From Pseudoips prasinana (taxonomy: Eukaryota; Arthropoda; Insecta; Lepidoptera; Nolidae): DNA of 64,000 bases. The first letter of the stretch is position 1, and each line of letters begins with the position of its first letter. The stretch lies in contig OX621234.1 in the NCBI GenBank assembly GCA_951640165.1, positions 24,494,549-24,558,548 of the forward strand, read 5' to 3'. Both the position numbers and the translations under genes were made by a program. The notes under the pieces are model-generated. The model had not been told where the DNA came from, did no database searches, and saw nothing but the letters and a program-made list of their open reading frames with translations. Positions 1 through 11,600 of the stretch are shown in pieces.

Positions 1-340
1 CACACATAACGAACACAGTTGGACAAAGGCGACCTCCAATGATCTTCACAATTGCCGGTCATGCGACACCCGCACCCAGCGGCACCCAGCGACTCTCACA
101 AGATCGTCAGTCCACCTTGAGGGCATCTAGGAGGCCTGTCTACATGCCTCTTCCGGTTTGTGTTCGCCACTCGAATACTTTTCTGTCCCAGCGGCCATCG
201 GTTCTACGAGCTATGTACCCTACTCTCTGCCACTGCAGCTTCGTAATTCGGTTCGGTTACTTTGGTTCGCCTGTGGATCGCAACATTTCTGATTCGATCT
301 CGCAGTGGAACTCCGAGCATAGCCCTGTCCATTAACCCAA
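1..340 (-). mobile_element. RTE-type LINE, 3' end fragment
   Basis: Read on the minus strand this matches the C-terminal coding end and tail of the RTE copies at 33.6 and 42.2 kb (motifs like LRDRIRN, KLKWQWAGH, GRWGRKV, VGRPP with frameshifts). The window edge cuts off the tail. Truncated and dead. Confidence 0.7.
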
Positions 341-504
341 TAAGTATTATATCTCTGACTATTTTCTACAAATTGACATACATAATCCCCACTTATACGT
401 TCCCTGACGTTTTGTTTTAATTGTTGTCTTGAGTGTTTGTGAGTTTGACAAAAACTGTAAGAAGAAGGCTATAATCATCGGGTATAAATTGCTACTTACC
501 TGCT

Positions 505-1205
505 AGGGGCCCACCTCTCACCACAAGGCATCGAGCAGCTCGGTAAATTTTGCTCGCAGGCATGGCCCCTGGAATGACGAAGCTTGGAGTCAAGTTTTAT
601 TCGCAGATCAGTCCAGGTTTTGCCTGAAGCCTGATGATGGAAGGATTGAAGTGTGGAGATGACCTGGAGAGATTGCAACATCATTGGAAAACAGGCTTAT
701 GGTGGAGGTTCAGTCATGGTATGGGGAGGTATTTGTATGGGGGCACATGTGGAACAACATTGAGAATGGGTCACTAACAGCGGCACGCTGTATGAGTGCC
801 GCTGACGCAGGTGCAGGTGTTTGAAGACATTGTAATGTCATTTGCCCCTTTTATAGGGTATAGATTTGTTTCTATGCATGATAATGCACGTCCTCATACT
901 GCGGTCGTAGTTTCCGAATACCTACAAGCCTTTGAAACCAATATCAATAGAAACCAATGCGCAGTCGCCAGACTTGAACCCCATAGAGCATGTAGTACCT
1001 ATGGGATAAGCTTAGAGGACAAATTAAAAAAATAAATACTGTCCCAGCTAAATTGAGTGATCTTAAAAATGCATTACTCCTGTAATGCGTTCTTCCTAGA
1101 ATGGACCGTAATCCCTCAAGATTTTATTGATACTTTGAATAGAGGTATGCCAAGATGACTGGAAGCAGTGCGAAGAGCTCGAGGGGGCAACACTAAGGAC
1201 TGATT
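505..1205 (+). pseudogene. Degenerate Tc1/mariner-type transposase
   Basis: Translations in shifting frames show Tc1-family landmarks in order: LFADQSRFCL with the first catalytic Asp, GGGSVMVWGGI, then MHDNARPHTA with the second Asp (about 880-905), a broken SPDLNPIEH-like segment near 965-990, and RARGGNT at the end (about 1180-1200). Several stops and frameshifts separate them, so it is inactive. Terminal inverted repeats were not found. Confidence 0.75.
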
Positions 1206-1562
1206 ATAATCCAGGTTAAAGTCGTTTTATGCAGTATAAAAATATTAATAAATGTTGGGCATTAAAAATGATTCATTTTAGTAAAAAAAATTCTTTCTGT
1301 CATTTTGATCATTTGTTTTTCGACGTTTCTATTCGAAATGGTCGAATAATATCTAAGTGAAAACTATATTATCTTTCAATAAATATTATCCAACCTATCA
1401 CTCCTCTATCCTGACCTATATGTTCTCATACACCAAAGACTGAAAGAACCTATCACTTGGCCAAGAGGTAAGTAAGTAATATATCTAGGATTAAAAGTAC
1501 CTGTATATATCAAAATAAGGAACGAAGCATAACATTTGGAAACATTATCATATCAACATGAT

Positions 1563-1905
1563 ATCAAATCATATAGTAGCTAAACTAGCAAACCAAGCAC
1601 ATGGCTGTCAAACTGGTGTACCAATCATATGGCAGCAAACTGGCAAAGCAAGCACATGGCTGTCAAACTTATGTACCAATCATATGGCAGCAAACTGGCA
1701 AACCAAGCACATGGCTGTCAAACTGGTGTACAAATCATATGGCATCAAACTGGCAAAGCAAGCACATGGCTGCCAAACTGATGTACCAATCATATGGCAG
1801 CAAACTGGCAAACCAAGCACATGGCTGTCAAACTGGTGTACCAATTATATGGCAGCAAACTGGCAAACCAAGCACATGGTTGCTAAACTGGCGGAATATT
1901 CACAT
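1563..1905 (+). repeat. 55-bp minisatellite, six copies, each a 28+27 dimer
   Basis: The word CACATGG recurs at exactly 55-base spacing (ATGG at 1601, 1656, 1711, 1766, 1821, 1876). Each unit is two related halves: AAGCACATGGCTGTCAAACT and AATCATATGGCAGCAAACTG. Since 55 is not a multiple of 3, long open frames appear in more than one frame by chance of low stop content; I do not call a gene. Confidence 0.9.
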
Positions 1906-2087
1906 TACATGGAGGTCTCATCACATCTGTTTCTGCAAAATATTAAAAAAGAAATATCAAAGTATTCCTAATACGGTTGTTTTGTATTTTACAATGAAAA
2001 GCGTAGATACCAACACAAATGACGTACCGAATAATAAATATGGAGATTAACTAATATATATGTAATTAAGGAAAAAATATAAAAAAA

Positions 2088-3090
2088 TGATGTGGGAAAG
2101 TCAAAACTGTACATTTCATTATTTTTAAAAGGATACTTGGGGCGTGATCTATAATCGATATCGAAGTTTAAATATCGTTTTTAGAATTTTTGTCTGTTTG
2201 TCTCTATGTATGTCCGGGCTACACTCAAAAAGTACCGCATGGATTTACTTCAAATTTTGCATGAATATTACTAAGAGGTCGGGTCAATATATATAGGCTA
2301 CATATCATCACGCTATCACCAACGGGGGAGGAGCTGTGATAATTTATAAAATTTAACGCGGGTAAAACCGCGGGGCACAGTGCTATTCACAACTTATAAC
2401 AAATAATGGGTGAAAAAATCAACTCAATTAATTGGATTAAATCGAGAATTTCGTTAAACGGATCTGTCTCAAAATCACGATATAATATATTTATGGTTTC
2501 ACTAACTGTTGTTGTACACATAATCCAACTGACTGAGGGAGATGGGTAAAATATTAACAATTTTTTATTAAATTTTAATATTTTACCCACCTTCCTCAGT
2601 CGTTGGATTATGTGTGACCACAACAGGTTTAAAAACAGATTTCGACGTACTTACATTGTCTTTTTATCGTCAAAATTGATAATGCAGATAGGCAGGCAAT
2701 TGTAGAAGGAAAATAGTTGACGAAATACAAGACACCAATTTGTCTCATTACTATCTTTCTCATATCATGAATATACGATTGTATAGGACACTAGCTGTGC
2801 CACGGGGTTACCCGCGTTAAACTTTATTAATTATCGCAGCTCCTCCCCCGTAGGTGATAGCGGGATAATATGTAGCCTTTATCTTGACCCAACCTCTTAG
2901 TAGTATTCATGCAAAATGTTAAGTAAATCCATGTAGTACTTTTTGAGTTTAGCCCGGACATAACAAGACAGATACACGGACAGACAACAATTCTAAAAAC
3001 ATTTTTTTGGCTTCGATATAATTTATAGATTGCGCCCAAAGTATCCTTTAAAAAAATATTCAATGTACAGTTTTGACTTTCCTACGATTT
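2088..3090. mobile_element. Inverted pair of Helitron-like elements with an inner fold-back
   Basis: Two copies of one repeat face each other: about 2088-2390 (+) and 2785-3090 (-). Shared features are GGATACTTGGGGCGTGATCT, a TGTATGTCCGGGCTA stretch, GGAGGAGCTG and an end in CGGGGCACAGCTA, which recalls the CTAG 3' end of Helitrons. Between them 2505-2632 is itself a near-perfect inverted repeat with arms of about 48 bases. A third copy lies at 5420-5695. Confidence 0.55.
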
Positions 3091-3858
3091 TATTATATGT
3101 ACCTAAAGATTAGATTGAACCATCTCGATAACGTACATTAAAGTGAGAATAACTATACTCGGGATACTTAACTTGTTTGATTTTTATTTGAATGATTATT
3201 TAGATATCAATTCATTCGAAAAACGCCTACTCAGAGATCAATTAACCATTCTATACTAGATTTAATATAAGCGGAACAATTGATTTTAAAATTAGAAGTC
3301 TAATAACCAACTCTATTTAAATGATCCACAAATAATTATATTTTATTTTAAAGAGTTTTACTTACTAACTTAACCACTGCCCATACAATAAGTAAGTAGG
3401 TAAGAGTATTCATTTATTGATTGATGTCTACAAAAATGTACGACAAATCGGTAATTGAATTATCTGTCATACCAGCAATGTAAAACTGTTGTCATCAGCT
3501 ACCTGACAATCAGAATTACACTATCCTTACCTTTTTTATTTTATTGGTTATTTTTTTGTTAGAGCAGGAGTTTTTTTGCGGGTAGGTATATGTCGGACTC
3601 ACACCGTTTAAAGTTTAAACCTATCCTGCCGTGGACTACTTACGAGTATGGCGAGCCCCGGGAACGCGGGTATGCTATTCCGGTGCCCTTTATGTCCCAG
3701 GCGGTCGGGACACATACCCTGGGAGGGCTCTTGATTGCCCTATTGCCGACTCCTGCCAGTCCGGCACAGCGACTGCGCCACAAATAAATCACTGTCTTCG
3801 CGGAGCTGCTTACACGTGGTGACAGTAGAGAGCACTTCTCTTACTGCAACTGCAGCCC

Positions 3859-3930
3859 CGCTCGCAGACGGAGGAGGCGTCGGCTGCCACCGCCGCGGCA
3901 CCGCCCCGACGCCTCCTCCGTCTGCGAGCG
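3859..3930. repeat. Perfect 25-bp hairpin, 22-base loop
   Basis: Arms 3859-3883 and 3906-3930 are exact reverse complements and GC-rich. It lies at the end of the R1-like LINE fragment. Confidence 0.95.
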
Positions 3931-4077
3931 CTTGTTTCTGATCCCGTTCGATGGCCGCCTTCTGGAGCATGACTGCCTCACGGAAGGAGACCACGACATC
4001 CCATTTGGTGGGGTCACCTGCCAGCATCGCAAAAACGACTGCTGGCGGCGAGACATCCCGTTCGATCTCAGCGACCA

Positions 4078-4149
4078 GGACTCTGCCCAGCATACGCTGG
4101 AGGAGCAGTAAGCCGGGACTGCTCCTCCAGCGTATGCTGGGCAGAGTCC
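4078..4149. repeat. Perfect 32-bp hairpin inside LINE coding sequence, 8-base loop
   Basis: Arms 4078-4109 and 4118-4149 are exact reverse complements around AAGCCGGG. The right arm (minus strand) encodes the LINE's DSAQHTLEE segment; the left arm is its inverted duplicate, replacing the sequence expected before the next conserved LINE segment. Confidence 0.95.
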
Positions 4150-4574
4150 AGGTCGCCTCCACAGTGGGGACACTGTGTTGTCGCTTCTCGGCCGATCCGG
4201 CTCAGATACTCACTGAAACATCCATGTCCAGTGCGTATCTGAGCCAGTCTGTAGATGACGTAACCCTCCATTCCTCCCCATCCAGGCCTCGAGGTGAGGC
4301 AGAGTGGCACCGACGGTACGCTGGCAATTCGAGCCGCGCTCGCCACTGTATGAGAGCGCGCCGCCGCGCGCCGCGTGCCGGGGCGGCCGGCGTGCACCCC
4401 GCCTATACGCAACTAGCGTCTGTTCTGGCGCCTCTCCGCTCTCCCGGCGGGCGCAAATTTCGGTATAAACCGTCGCATCAACTGCCGCCAAGAGATCAAA
4501 TGGCAGGAGGCGAGCCAGGAGTCCCGCCGCCTCATGGGATATCGATCGATATCCTCGTGCGATCCGAAACACTA

Positions 4575-5020
4575 ACCCTACCTAAAATCAGCTTAACTAA
4601 CAGTTACCTAAAAAATCATTTCCAAGTTCCCTTTATTCCCTTTCCCTTTATCCCCAAATTACTTAACTTTGCAGGTCTTCATCTTGAAGAATTAATTCTT
4701 CAAGATTATATACTATATATAGATATATAGTATAATAGTTACCACCTCATTTTAAACTCTATTGTGAAGTAGTAAAAGCTAAAATCAATCATTTATGAAC
4801 ATAGATCATCATATAGATACATCATAAAGATTAAATTTTAATTTTATAGCATTATTAGCAATGCAATGCAAAAATTTAATCTCAAAAATGCGAAATCATA
4901 AATTTAATCGTCGGGTGGGTCTCGAACCAGCACCGTCTATAAATCCGAGGTAGACTATGAACGATATTCACTGGCAGATCAGTTTATTTAGTCAGATGCC
5001 TCAACATAATGGTGTCTCAA
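4575..5020. other. AT-rich spacer, nothing recognised
   Basis: Starts with short runs of simple sequence including an AATTCTTCAAGAT mirror around 4690-4710. No coding or repeat signature that I recognise. Confidence 0.5.
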
Positions 5021-5029
5021 AGACTCTAA

Positions 5030-5290
5030 GGCTGATTTCAGAGTCGCGCCGGCGAGCAGCGCCGTCCAAACGCGCGCGCTTACAATTACACTAGATAGTA
5101 GTTGCGTTTCATAGTCACGCAGTTCAAACGCGCCGCCGGTGACACGCACGCCGTCGGCCAGCGCTGCCCGAGCTCCTCTACTGGCAGCTAGCGTTTCAGA
5201 GTGACGAGTCTCGCACGCGCCGCTGTTGAAACGCGCTGGCCTCCGGCGCGTGCCGCGCGCGTCACTCTTCCCAATGCAGGTATGGGTTCA
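5030..5290. repeat. GC-rich island, possible MITE
   Basis: About 260 bases of CpG-rich sequence with repeated words such as CGCGCCG, GTTTCA and GAAACGCGC in an AT-rich region. The left edge CTGATTTCAGAGTCGCG and right edge CGCGCGTCACTCTTCC are weakly complementary. No coding frame stands out. Confidence 0.4.
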
Positions 5291-5419
5291 TAAATTCCAA
5301 ATAATTGCCGGTGTCACAATCTTTTACTACGTCTAATTAAAAAAAATATAGGCAACATTATTTGTATGTCTATTGACAAAGTCATAGAACGTTTGATTCC
5401 TGTCCAATATATAAAAAAA

Positions 5420-5695
5420 TAATAAAATCGTAGGAAAGTCAAAACTGTAGGTACCTACATTGAATATTATTTTAAAGGATACTTGGGGCGTGATCTACAA
5501 TTGATATCGAAGACAAAACATAGTTTTTAGAATTTTTGTCTGTTTGGCTGTATGTATGTCCGGGCTAAACTCAAAAAGTACTACATGGATTTACTTCAAA
5601 TATTGCATGAATATTAGGTACTAAGAGGTCGGGTCTACAGGCGGAGCTGTGATAATTAGTAAAATTGAACGAGGGTAAAACCGCGGGGCACAGCT
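5420..5695 (+). mobile_element. Helitron-like non-autonomous element
   Basis: Third copy of the family at 2.1-3.1 kb, sharing GGATACTTGGGGCGTGATCT, TATGTATGTCCGGGCTA, CTAAGAGGTCGGGTC and the end CGGGGCACAGCTAA. Part of the 3' section is deleted after CGGGTCTACAGG. Confidence 0.5.
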
Positions 5696-5889
5696 AATTC
5701 GTTATAATATCTGTACCTAACTTTAAGCCTATTGTAACAACTTCACTCAAATTATGGTATGCAAATAAATGAATATGAATATATGAATGAAATGTATTGT
5801 AGACGTTCCTGTGTTACGTCACGCTGTAGGTGTCTCTTCGTTCGACTCCTTTGATAGTTAGAGTAATACTGCGGTTTGATTGCGCTGGT

Positions 5890-5955
5890 AGTGCTGACTG
5901 CACTGCTGATGCTGACTGCACTGCTGATACTGACTGCACTGCTGATGCTTGCTGT
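5890..5955 (+). repeat. 18-bp tandem repeat, three copies
   Basis: Three near-identical copies of GCTGACTGCACTGCTGAT, followed by decayed variants to about 6020. The unit keeps the reading frame (Leu-Thr-Ala-Leu-Leu), but nothing else suggests a gene. Confidence 0.8.
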
Positions 5956-6139
5956 GCTTGAACAGACTATGCTGCCGTTGTTGCCTGCGCTGATGGTGTC
6001 GACTGCGCCGCTGGTGCTGACAGTGATGCGGTTTCAACGTTCCTACGTTGCTAACCCCACTATGCTACAGGACCCGGCTACGCCACATGCTCCGGGTCCC
6101 GTTTGCGCTGTGGGCTAAAGCTGCGGTCCTGACTACCCT

Positions 6140-6520
6140 GTAGCCAATAGGAACCTTCTGCTTTGATGTGCCATCGTCTGCCGCAGCTTCAGTATCGAGA
6201 TGTTTCATCCAGACGCGTCATGGAAACAATTTATTTTGACACAATTTATAGTAAGCACTCCAGGACAAAGCCGATAGACTCGGTTGGTCTAGGTAGGTAC
6301 CTATCTAACGTTACCGCTCAGTGTTGCCACGTAACTAATCGAGATTATTGTTGAATAGTTTTTATTTAAATAGATATTATTCAACCTAAAATACATGTAC
6401 CTATTACTCGTATTATTGTATATGCATGCATTCCAAGGTACCTATATTAGACAAAAATTTAATTGGCCCTTCAACTCTTTAAAATCTTATCTTATAAATT
6501 CAAAGAACATCGTTAGGGTG
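6140..6520. other. Spacer, nothing recognised
   Basis: AT-rich, no coding or repeat signal that I can support. Confidence 0.4.
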
Positions 6521-6550
6521 AACAGTTCGGGATCGGGATCCCGAACTGTT
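6521..6550. repeat. Perfect 14-bp hairpin, 2-base loop
   Basis: AACAGTTCGGGATC and its reverse complement, separated by GG. Confidence 0.9.
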
Positions 6551-7498
6551 TGTAGTTTGTACTAGTTTGTACGGAACCCTCAGAGCGTGAGTCAGAGTTC
6601 AATTATTCCTTTTTGTGTGTCTTTCGTAGGTATTCCACGAAAATGATGAATACCTACGACTTTTACGTAACGATACAGAGACCATCTACATTTTCTAAAG
6701 TTACAAACAACATTTTGATGAGCACAACTCATGTATGACGTCTGCCCAATTCTGGTGGAAACAACATGATGGGGAACATGAGATATCATCATACGAGATA
6801 AAAATCGCCGATGATAATCCCAAAAATGCTATCAGTAACGCCATCTAGAGCTACATAACTAAAATAAATGCGATAGAATCTGTTCAACCTAATGACGTAA
6901 TTAGTTCTCACAAAATATAAAAGATGGCACTGTTTGATGAAATTCGCTGACAATTTCAATCCAATTATATTCTATTTACTCAAGATTTTTATCATTAAAA
7001 TTTGTAATTTGTAGGATTGTCTTTGACCCCATGTAGCAGAATAAATATAAAAAAATCCGTCTAAAACAATTGATTTTCTCATAAATTTTACAAAGAACTC
7101 CTTTATGACGATTTTGACTGAATGACTTTATGTAGGTATCTTAGTAATTTAGATAAACAAAGCCCGTTAGGTGGAGCCACTATAGAGTTCTAGGTTTATC
7201 AACCCGATTTTGACAAGTGTGAGTCAAGTGGGTCTTTGGGTAGTTTGATAGATGGCGTTGTAATCGAATTCCAGGATCTCTATTTACACTGAAGAACATC
7301 TGCCGGGGCAGAAAGCGCAAAATAGAACTGATATTGCGTGCAGTCTTTCGATGCGTTGGTTCCACGATACATAAAAGAGCGTAGGTAATAATTCGAGTAA
7401 GTATTGCAAATAAAGTTAATTAGTGCTCCTGGCCGAACTCCGGTCACGATGGCCAATACGATAAGTTATATGGTGCAGTATAACTTTTAATTAACCCG

Positions 7499-7556
7499 TC
7501 CCCTAGCTCCCGTCGCGTCGGCCAACTCAGTGGCCGACGCGACGGGAGCTAGGGGA
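7499..7556. repeat. Perfect 26-bp hairpin, 6-base loop
   Basis: Arms 7499-7524 and 7531-7556 are exact reverse complements, GC-rich, loop ACTCAG. Confidence 0.95.
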
Positions 7557-7599
7557 TGGTGTCAGTGTTGTTAAAGTAAGTCCCACCATTGACTAAGTC

Positions 7600-7910
7600 A
7601 TTTTTGACCTTTATTTATATGAACGCCGATCACTATCCCGATGTTCGGTGACTTAGCCGGTAGCCCCCCAGGGCAATTATAATAATAATTCGCCGATCAT
7701 TGTGACTGTCATCGGCGTTCAAATATATGAAGCTTAAAAATTACTAAATCACTCGTTCAATCGGCTCCCATGAGTAGATGTGACGTTATAAATGGTCCGG
7801 AACCGATTTTCGACGTTGAAATCCATTGAACGAATGATTTAGTATTTTTAATCTTCATCTATTTGAACGCCGATCACGATCTTGATGATCGGCGAAATAG
7901 GTGGTAGGTC
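7600..7910. repeat. Clustered direct and inverted repeats around GAACGCCGATCA
   Basis: GAACGCCGATCA occurs at about 7621 and 7864, and its complement near 7700. Around 7720-7760 and 7825-7860 the words TAAAAATTACTAAATCA and TGATTTAGTATTTTTA are inverted. Probably a small fold-back element or a nest of two. Unclassified. Confidence 0.6.
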
Positions 7911-7929
7911 CCTTGACAGTTTGTATGTA

Positions 7930-8487
7930 CATCAAATACTTCTTAGTAAAAAGCAACCAAAGAGAGAAAATTTTAAAAATGTGTTATTGTTCTTGTTAAG
8001 GCCGAAACAAAAACTTATTAACTATTTAACTATTAAACATTCGCATTATGTATGACATTATAATCCGAAACATAATTTTGTTTAAACAGTTCATAGATGA
8101 ATTTTAATCGCAAATTCGCAACGTAGTAACAATATAAATCCAAGTAGGTACAGATCCAGTACAAAGTCGTCTATCTTTAAATATCTACAAATCACAACAA
8201 ATAATAGCAAAATCATATATATGAGGTGATAGGTATGATATTAATGTCAAATTTTCAAAAATTAAATAGATTAATGAACTCCTTCAACTTGGCAATTTGT
8301 AAAACAGTCATTAATTTGTTTTTTTTTTCAATTCTCTGACAATACGATTTTGCATATTTAGAGAGAAACATGGGAAGATTAAGCTGCTTAATTCTTTGAA
8401 AGTAACATTATTAAACTAACACCTTAAAACCAATAAGTAAGTAGAATACTACAATTAAACTGAAAATTCATATCATATATTCTGTGT
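7930..8487. other. Downstream flank of the SdhA-like gene
   Basis: AT-rich, likely includes the 3' UTR of the SdhA-like gene just below 8488 on the minus strand. No clear polyadenylation signal found. Confidence 0.4.
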
Positions 8488-8643
8488 TCAATACACTCTT
8501 GGTACAGGAGGGATCCACTTCACCTCATTTTCATCGAGGGTGGTGTCTACCACAGGTCTGTATGAGATAGTCACTTTCCCGCTACAGCAATCGACTTGTG
8601 ATATTGAGTGTTTCCTCCAATGCTTCTCATATGGTAACTTTGT
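8488..8643 (-). CDS. SdhA: SdhA-like exon 12 (C-terminus, stop)
   Basis: Residues 586-636 and a TGA stop at 8488-8490. Contains [30 protein letters not shown] and ends PVPRVY, like the SDHA C-terminus. Acceptor CTTTACAG. No clear AATAAA is seen soon after the stop on this strand, so the transcript end is not placed. Confidence 0.92.
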   Translation of the reverse strand, partial: TKLPYEKHWRKHSISQVDCCSGKVTISYRPVVDTTLDENEVKWIPPVPRVY

Positions 8644-11600
8644 CTGTAAAGTGGAAAAGGACAAAATTTGGAATGTATAGATATTGTAAGGATATTCAAG
8701 ATCGCTGAGGTACACCTCAGCCTATATAGCCAAAGTCCCACGTGCGACTTTGGCTATATATATGGCGAGTCAACGAGTGCCTTTTTCTCTTCTGGAACCA
8801 GACACGACGCATGTGGAAGTTCTGCCTGATTACGTAACGTTTAAAGTGTTCAAGCTGCTCAAGTGTAGTGTTTATTGCAGTGGTTACTGTCGTTATAAGT
8901 GATTTGTCATAAGAACATTGTTGTTCATTTCTAAATTATTTATTCTGAAGTGTGAATAAACCTCTTTTTTATAATGAAATCCTTTTAATTCCTAAAAATA
9001 TAATATAAATATAGGTACAATTTAAATAAAATAGAATAAAACCCCATCTGTTGCCACAATATAATAAATGTAATACCGCCAAAACAGACTGAAATTGTTA
9101 ATGTTATCTATTTACGCAGTAGTTATTTTACATATAAGTAGTTGTAAGCACAAGGATTTTTGCGAATCATATATCTCCCTCCCTTGTTTTGCGTCAGTTT
9201 TCCTACAGAATCACGTAATTATTAATTACTGCCACATCATTGCAGGATGCCATCATGATATCTTCCAAAGTGCAAGTATCGGGATATGAAGTACACGCAA
9301 AAACATGCGGCATCGACTGTACCTTTGTACCACTGTGACATTGCGTCTCATTCTCGCCAATAATTCCCCACTTATGAAGGTTGATGTCGGCTCAACCTCC
9401 ATAAGTGGGAAATTATTGGCGAGCAGTTGGCAGTTGCAATTGGAGTCGGTTTAAGGTTTTCCACACTGACCGGACTAAGCCATGGCCTAGTAGTAGCTTC
9501 TCCGCAGGTTGTACAAAGTCCCCCTAATAAATTGAAGCTTTTTATACTTCTAAACTAAAACCCACCCACCCCCTCCACGAGCCATAGCAACGCAACACGT
9601 GAATTTTGTAAGATGGATGTATACTTCCCAAGATGATCTTTCGATCTCATAAAAGTTATGCTCTACCTCACTACAACATTAACTTACTACCGTTTAACAG
9701 TTCAAATGCGTCAATACCTGTCCCTCTGTTGATTTGCTATAATCGAATTCATCAATTCTCTTCGGAAAATCATCTCTGAAGTGTGCTCCTCTGCTTTCAG
9801 TCCTGTTCTTCGCACAAGCCACGACCTGGACCGCCAGTTGCAACATATTTTGGAGTTCCAGAGTTTCTATCAAGTCGGTGTTCCAATTCTGTCTCCTATC
9901 TGTTACTCTAATATCTTCAAAAGCTTTGAACCATTTCTGGATTTCCGTATCAGCTACAATAACAATAAAGACTAAAATAATGTTTGAGTTACCTTGTCTT
10001 TTGTTGCATGCTTCAATACCGAACAGTGATTAGGTTGAGTATCAAACATGGAATCAAATCAAAAATGGCAAGCTAATTACTAGTAGCCTTGAGCTACGTT
10101 CTGTTCAGAGCCATTTTAAACAAAATGTTGCCATTAGGTATTTTAGTTCTTTCTAATGTTTAATGACTGTAAGATAGTTTTGATGAAAGTTCTTGAAAGT
10201 GTTTTGTTTACAAACTTAATTTCAGCAATCAAGGGCACTGACCCTCCATATTGTGGTAAGGTAATAAAATTAAGGAAATATGTTCATTTTAGATTACAAT
10301 CTGTAATAAATATTTAGAGAAAGATAAAAAGGAGGACTATACAACGCATATCCATCCGTGTATAAACACATAGCACAAACGTTTGTAACAAAAAAATGTT
10401 TATTCACAAGTAACATACTTCTTTGGCAGATGAAGCTCCCTTTTCCAATTTTCATAAATCAATTGTTTACTTAGGCACTATTTACAGATATGTCATTTTC
10501 TACACAATTTAAAAGTTAATTCAACTTTTGAACAAGAACTTTTGAGCAATTTAACTTTTGAACTTTGTTCTTGAACATGTTTTTAGTCAGGTTACACGTT
10601 ATTAATCAGACCTAGGGGAAATTTATTATAAAGTTTAGGGACCACATAACTTTTGTGTCTTTTACCAAAATAGTTGGTATACGTGGGGATCTTAAATATA
10701 TTATTTGTTCTACTGGGCCTTGTACGTGATATCGTGATATCCGGATTGTGGTAACAAACCTTAAATTTTGACAGCTCCATTAGGAACATACACTATGGGA
10801 GGAAATTATAATTACAAATACAGCCCTAAAGATGTAACCATTGTAATAAAATCTAAAAAATAAAATCTAATTTTTTTTATAATTAGGGATTAAATATATT
10901 AAAATTACTGAAAAATAATTATTAATTTATTAAGAACTATTAGATAATTTAGCAATAAAATATATGCAATCAATTTTATACCTAATAATGTAAAAACAAC
11001 CTTTTACATATGAAAGTGACCAATTAAAATGATCACTTAAATCAATAAGTAATAATTATTACATTTCTGAAACGAATATTATGTCAAAATTTTGATGATG
11101 GGCGAATCCGTAAAATTAGCTATCAATTATATATTATAAAGGTCGCAATTGCTAAACAATGATGACATGTTTATGCAATTCGTCCAGCTGGTACCCTAAA
11201 TAAAAGAACAAATAGCCAGAAAGCTTAGCTTTAGTATAAATAATATAAATAATTTTCAGAACTTCAGCATATTCCATTCGTTTTTCATTTCATTTTATTT
11301 ATTTCAATAACAATTTTTGCATTGAATTGAACATTTACATTAAATTATAAAATTAAAACAATCAAAGGTACAATAGAAATCATAAATATAAGAAAAGTGT
11401 TCAACGGTTTGATCTTAAATTGAAAACAAAGGGATTTGGTAAAAGAAAATCTATTTTATACTGTACAAATTAAACCCTCATACTGCATAAGCTACGCGGC
11501 CCACGAATCCTCCTTTACTTATACCTATATTTCTAAATATTTACTAATACACACCTTCGTTTAACAGTTTGGCTTCCCTAAACACACCACATTTTGCCTG

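Larger units (their letters stand above)
3570..4575. mobile_element. Rearranged R1-like LINE pieces
   Basis: 3570-3790 (+) resembles 26630-26830 (-): both have GTCGGACTC/GTGGACT and CGGGAATGCTG-like words. From about 4575 down to 3930 the minus strand encodes the end of a LINE ORF2: RIARGY, SHEAAGLLARL, TGHGCF, then the zinc knuckle CPHCGGDLDSAQHTLEE and VSFREAVM. The copy is broken by two strong hairpins (3859-3930 and 4078-4149). Confidence 0.6.

Noticed and set aside
1558..2050. Two long overlapping open frames in repeated sequence
   Set aside because: They follow from a stop-poor 55-bp tandem repeat read in different frames; no start context or conserved protein supports a gene.
3951..4730. 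259-codon plus-strand open frame
   Set aside because: It runs antisense to an R1-like LINE ORF and across a palindrome; a shadow of GC-rich LINE sequence.
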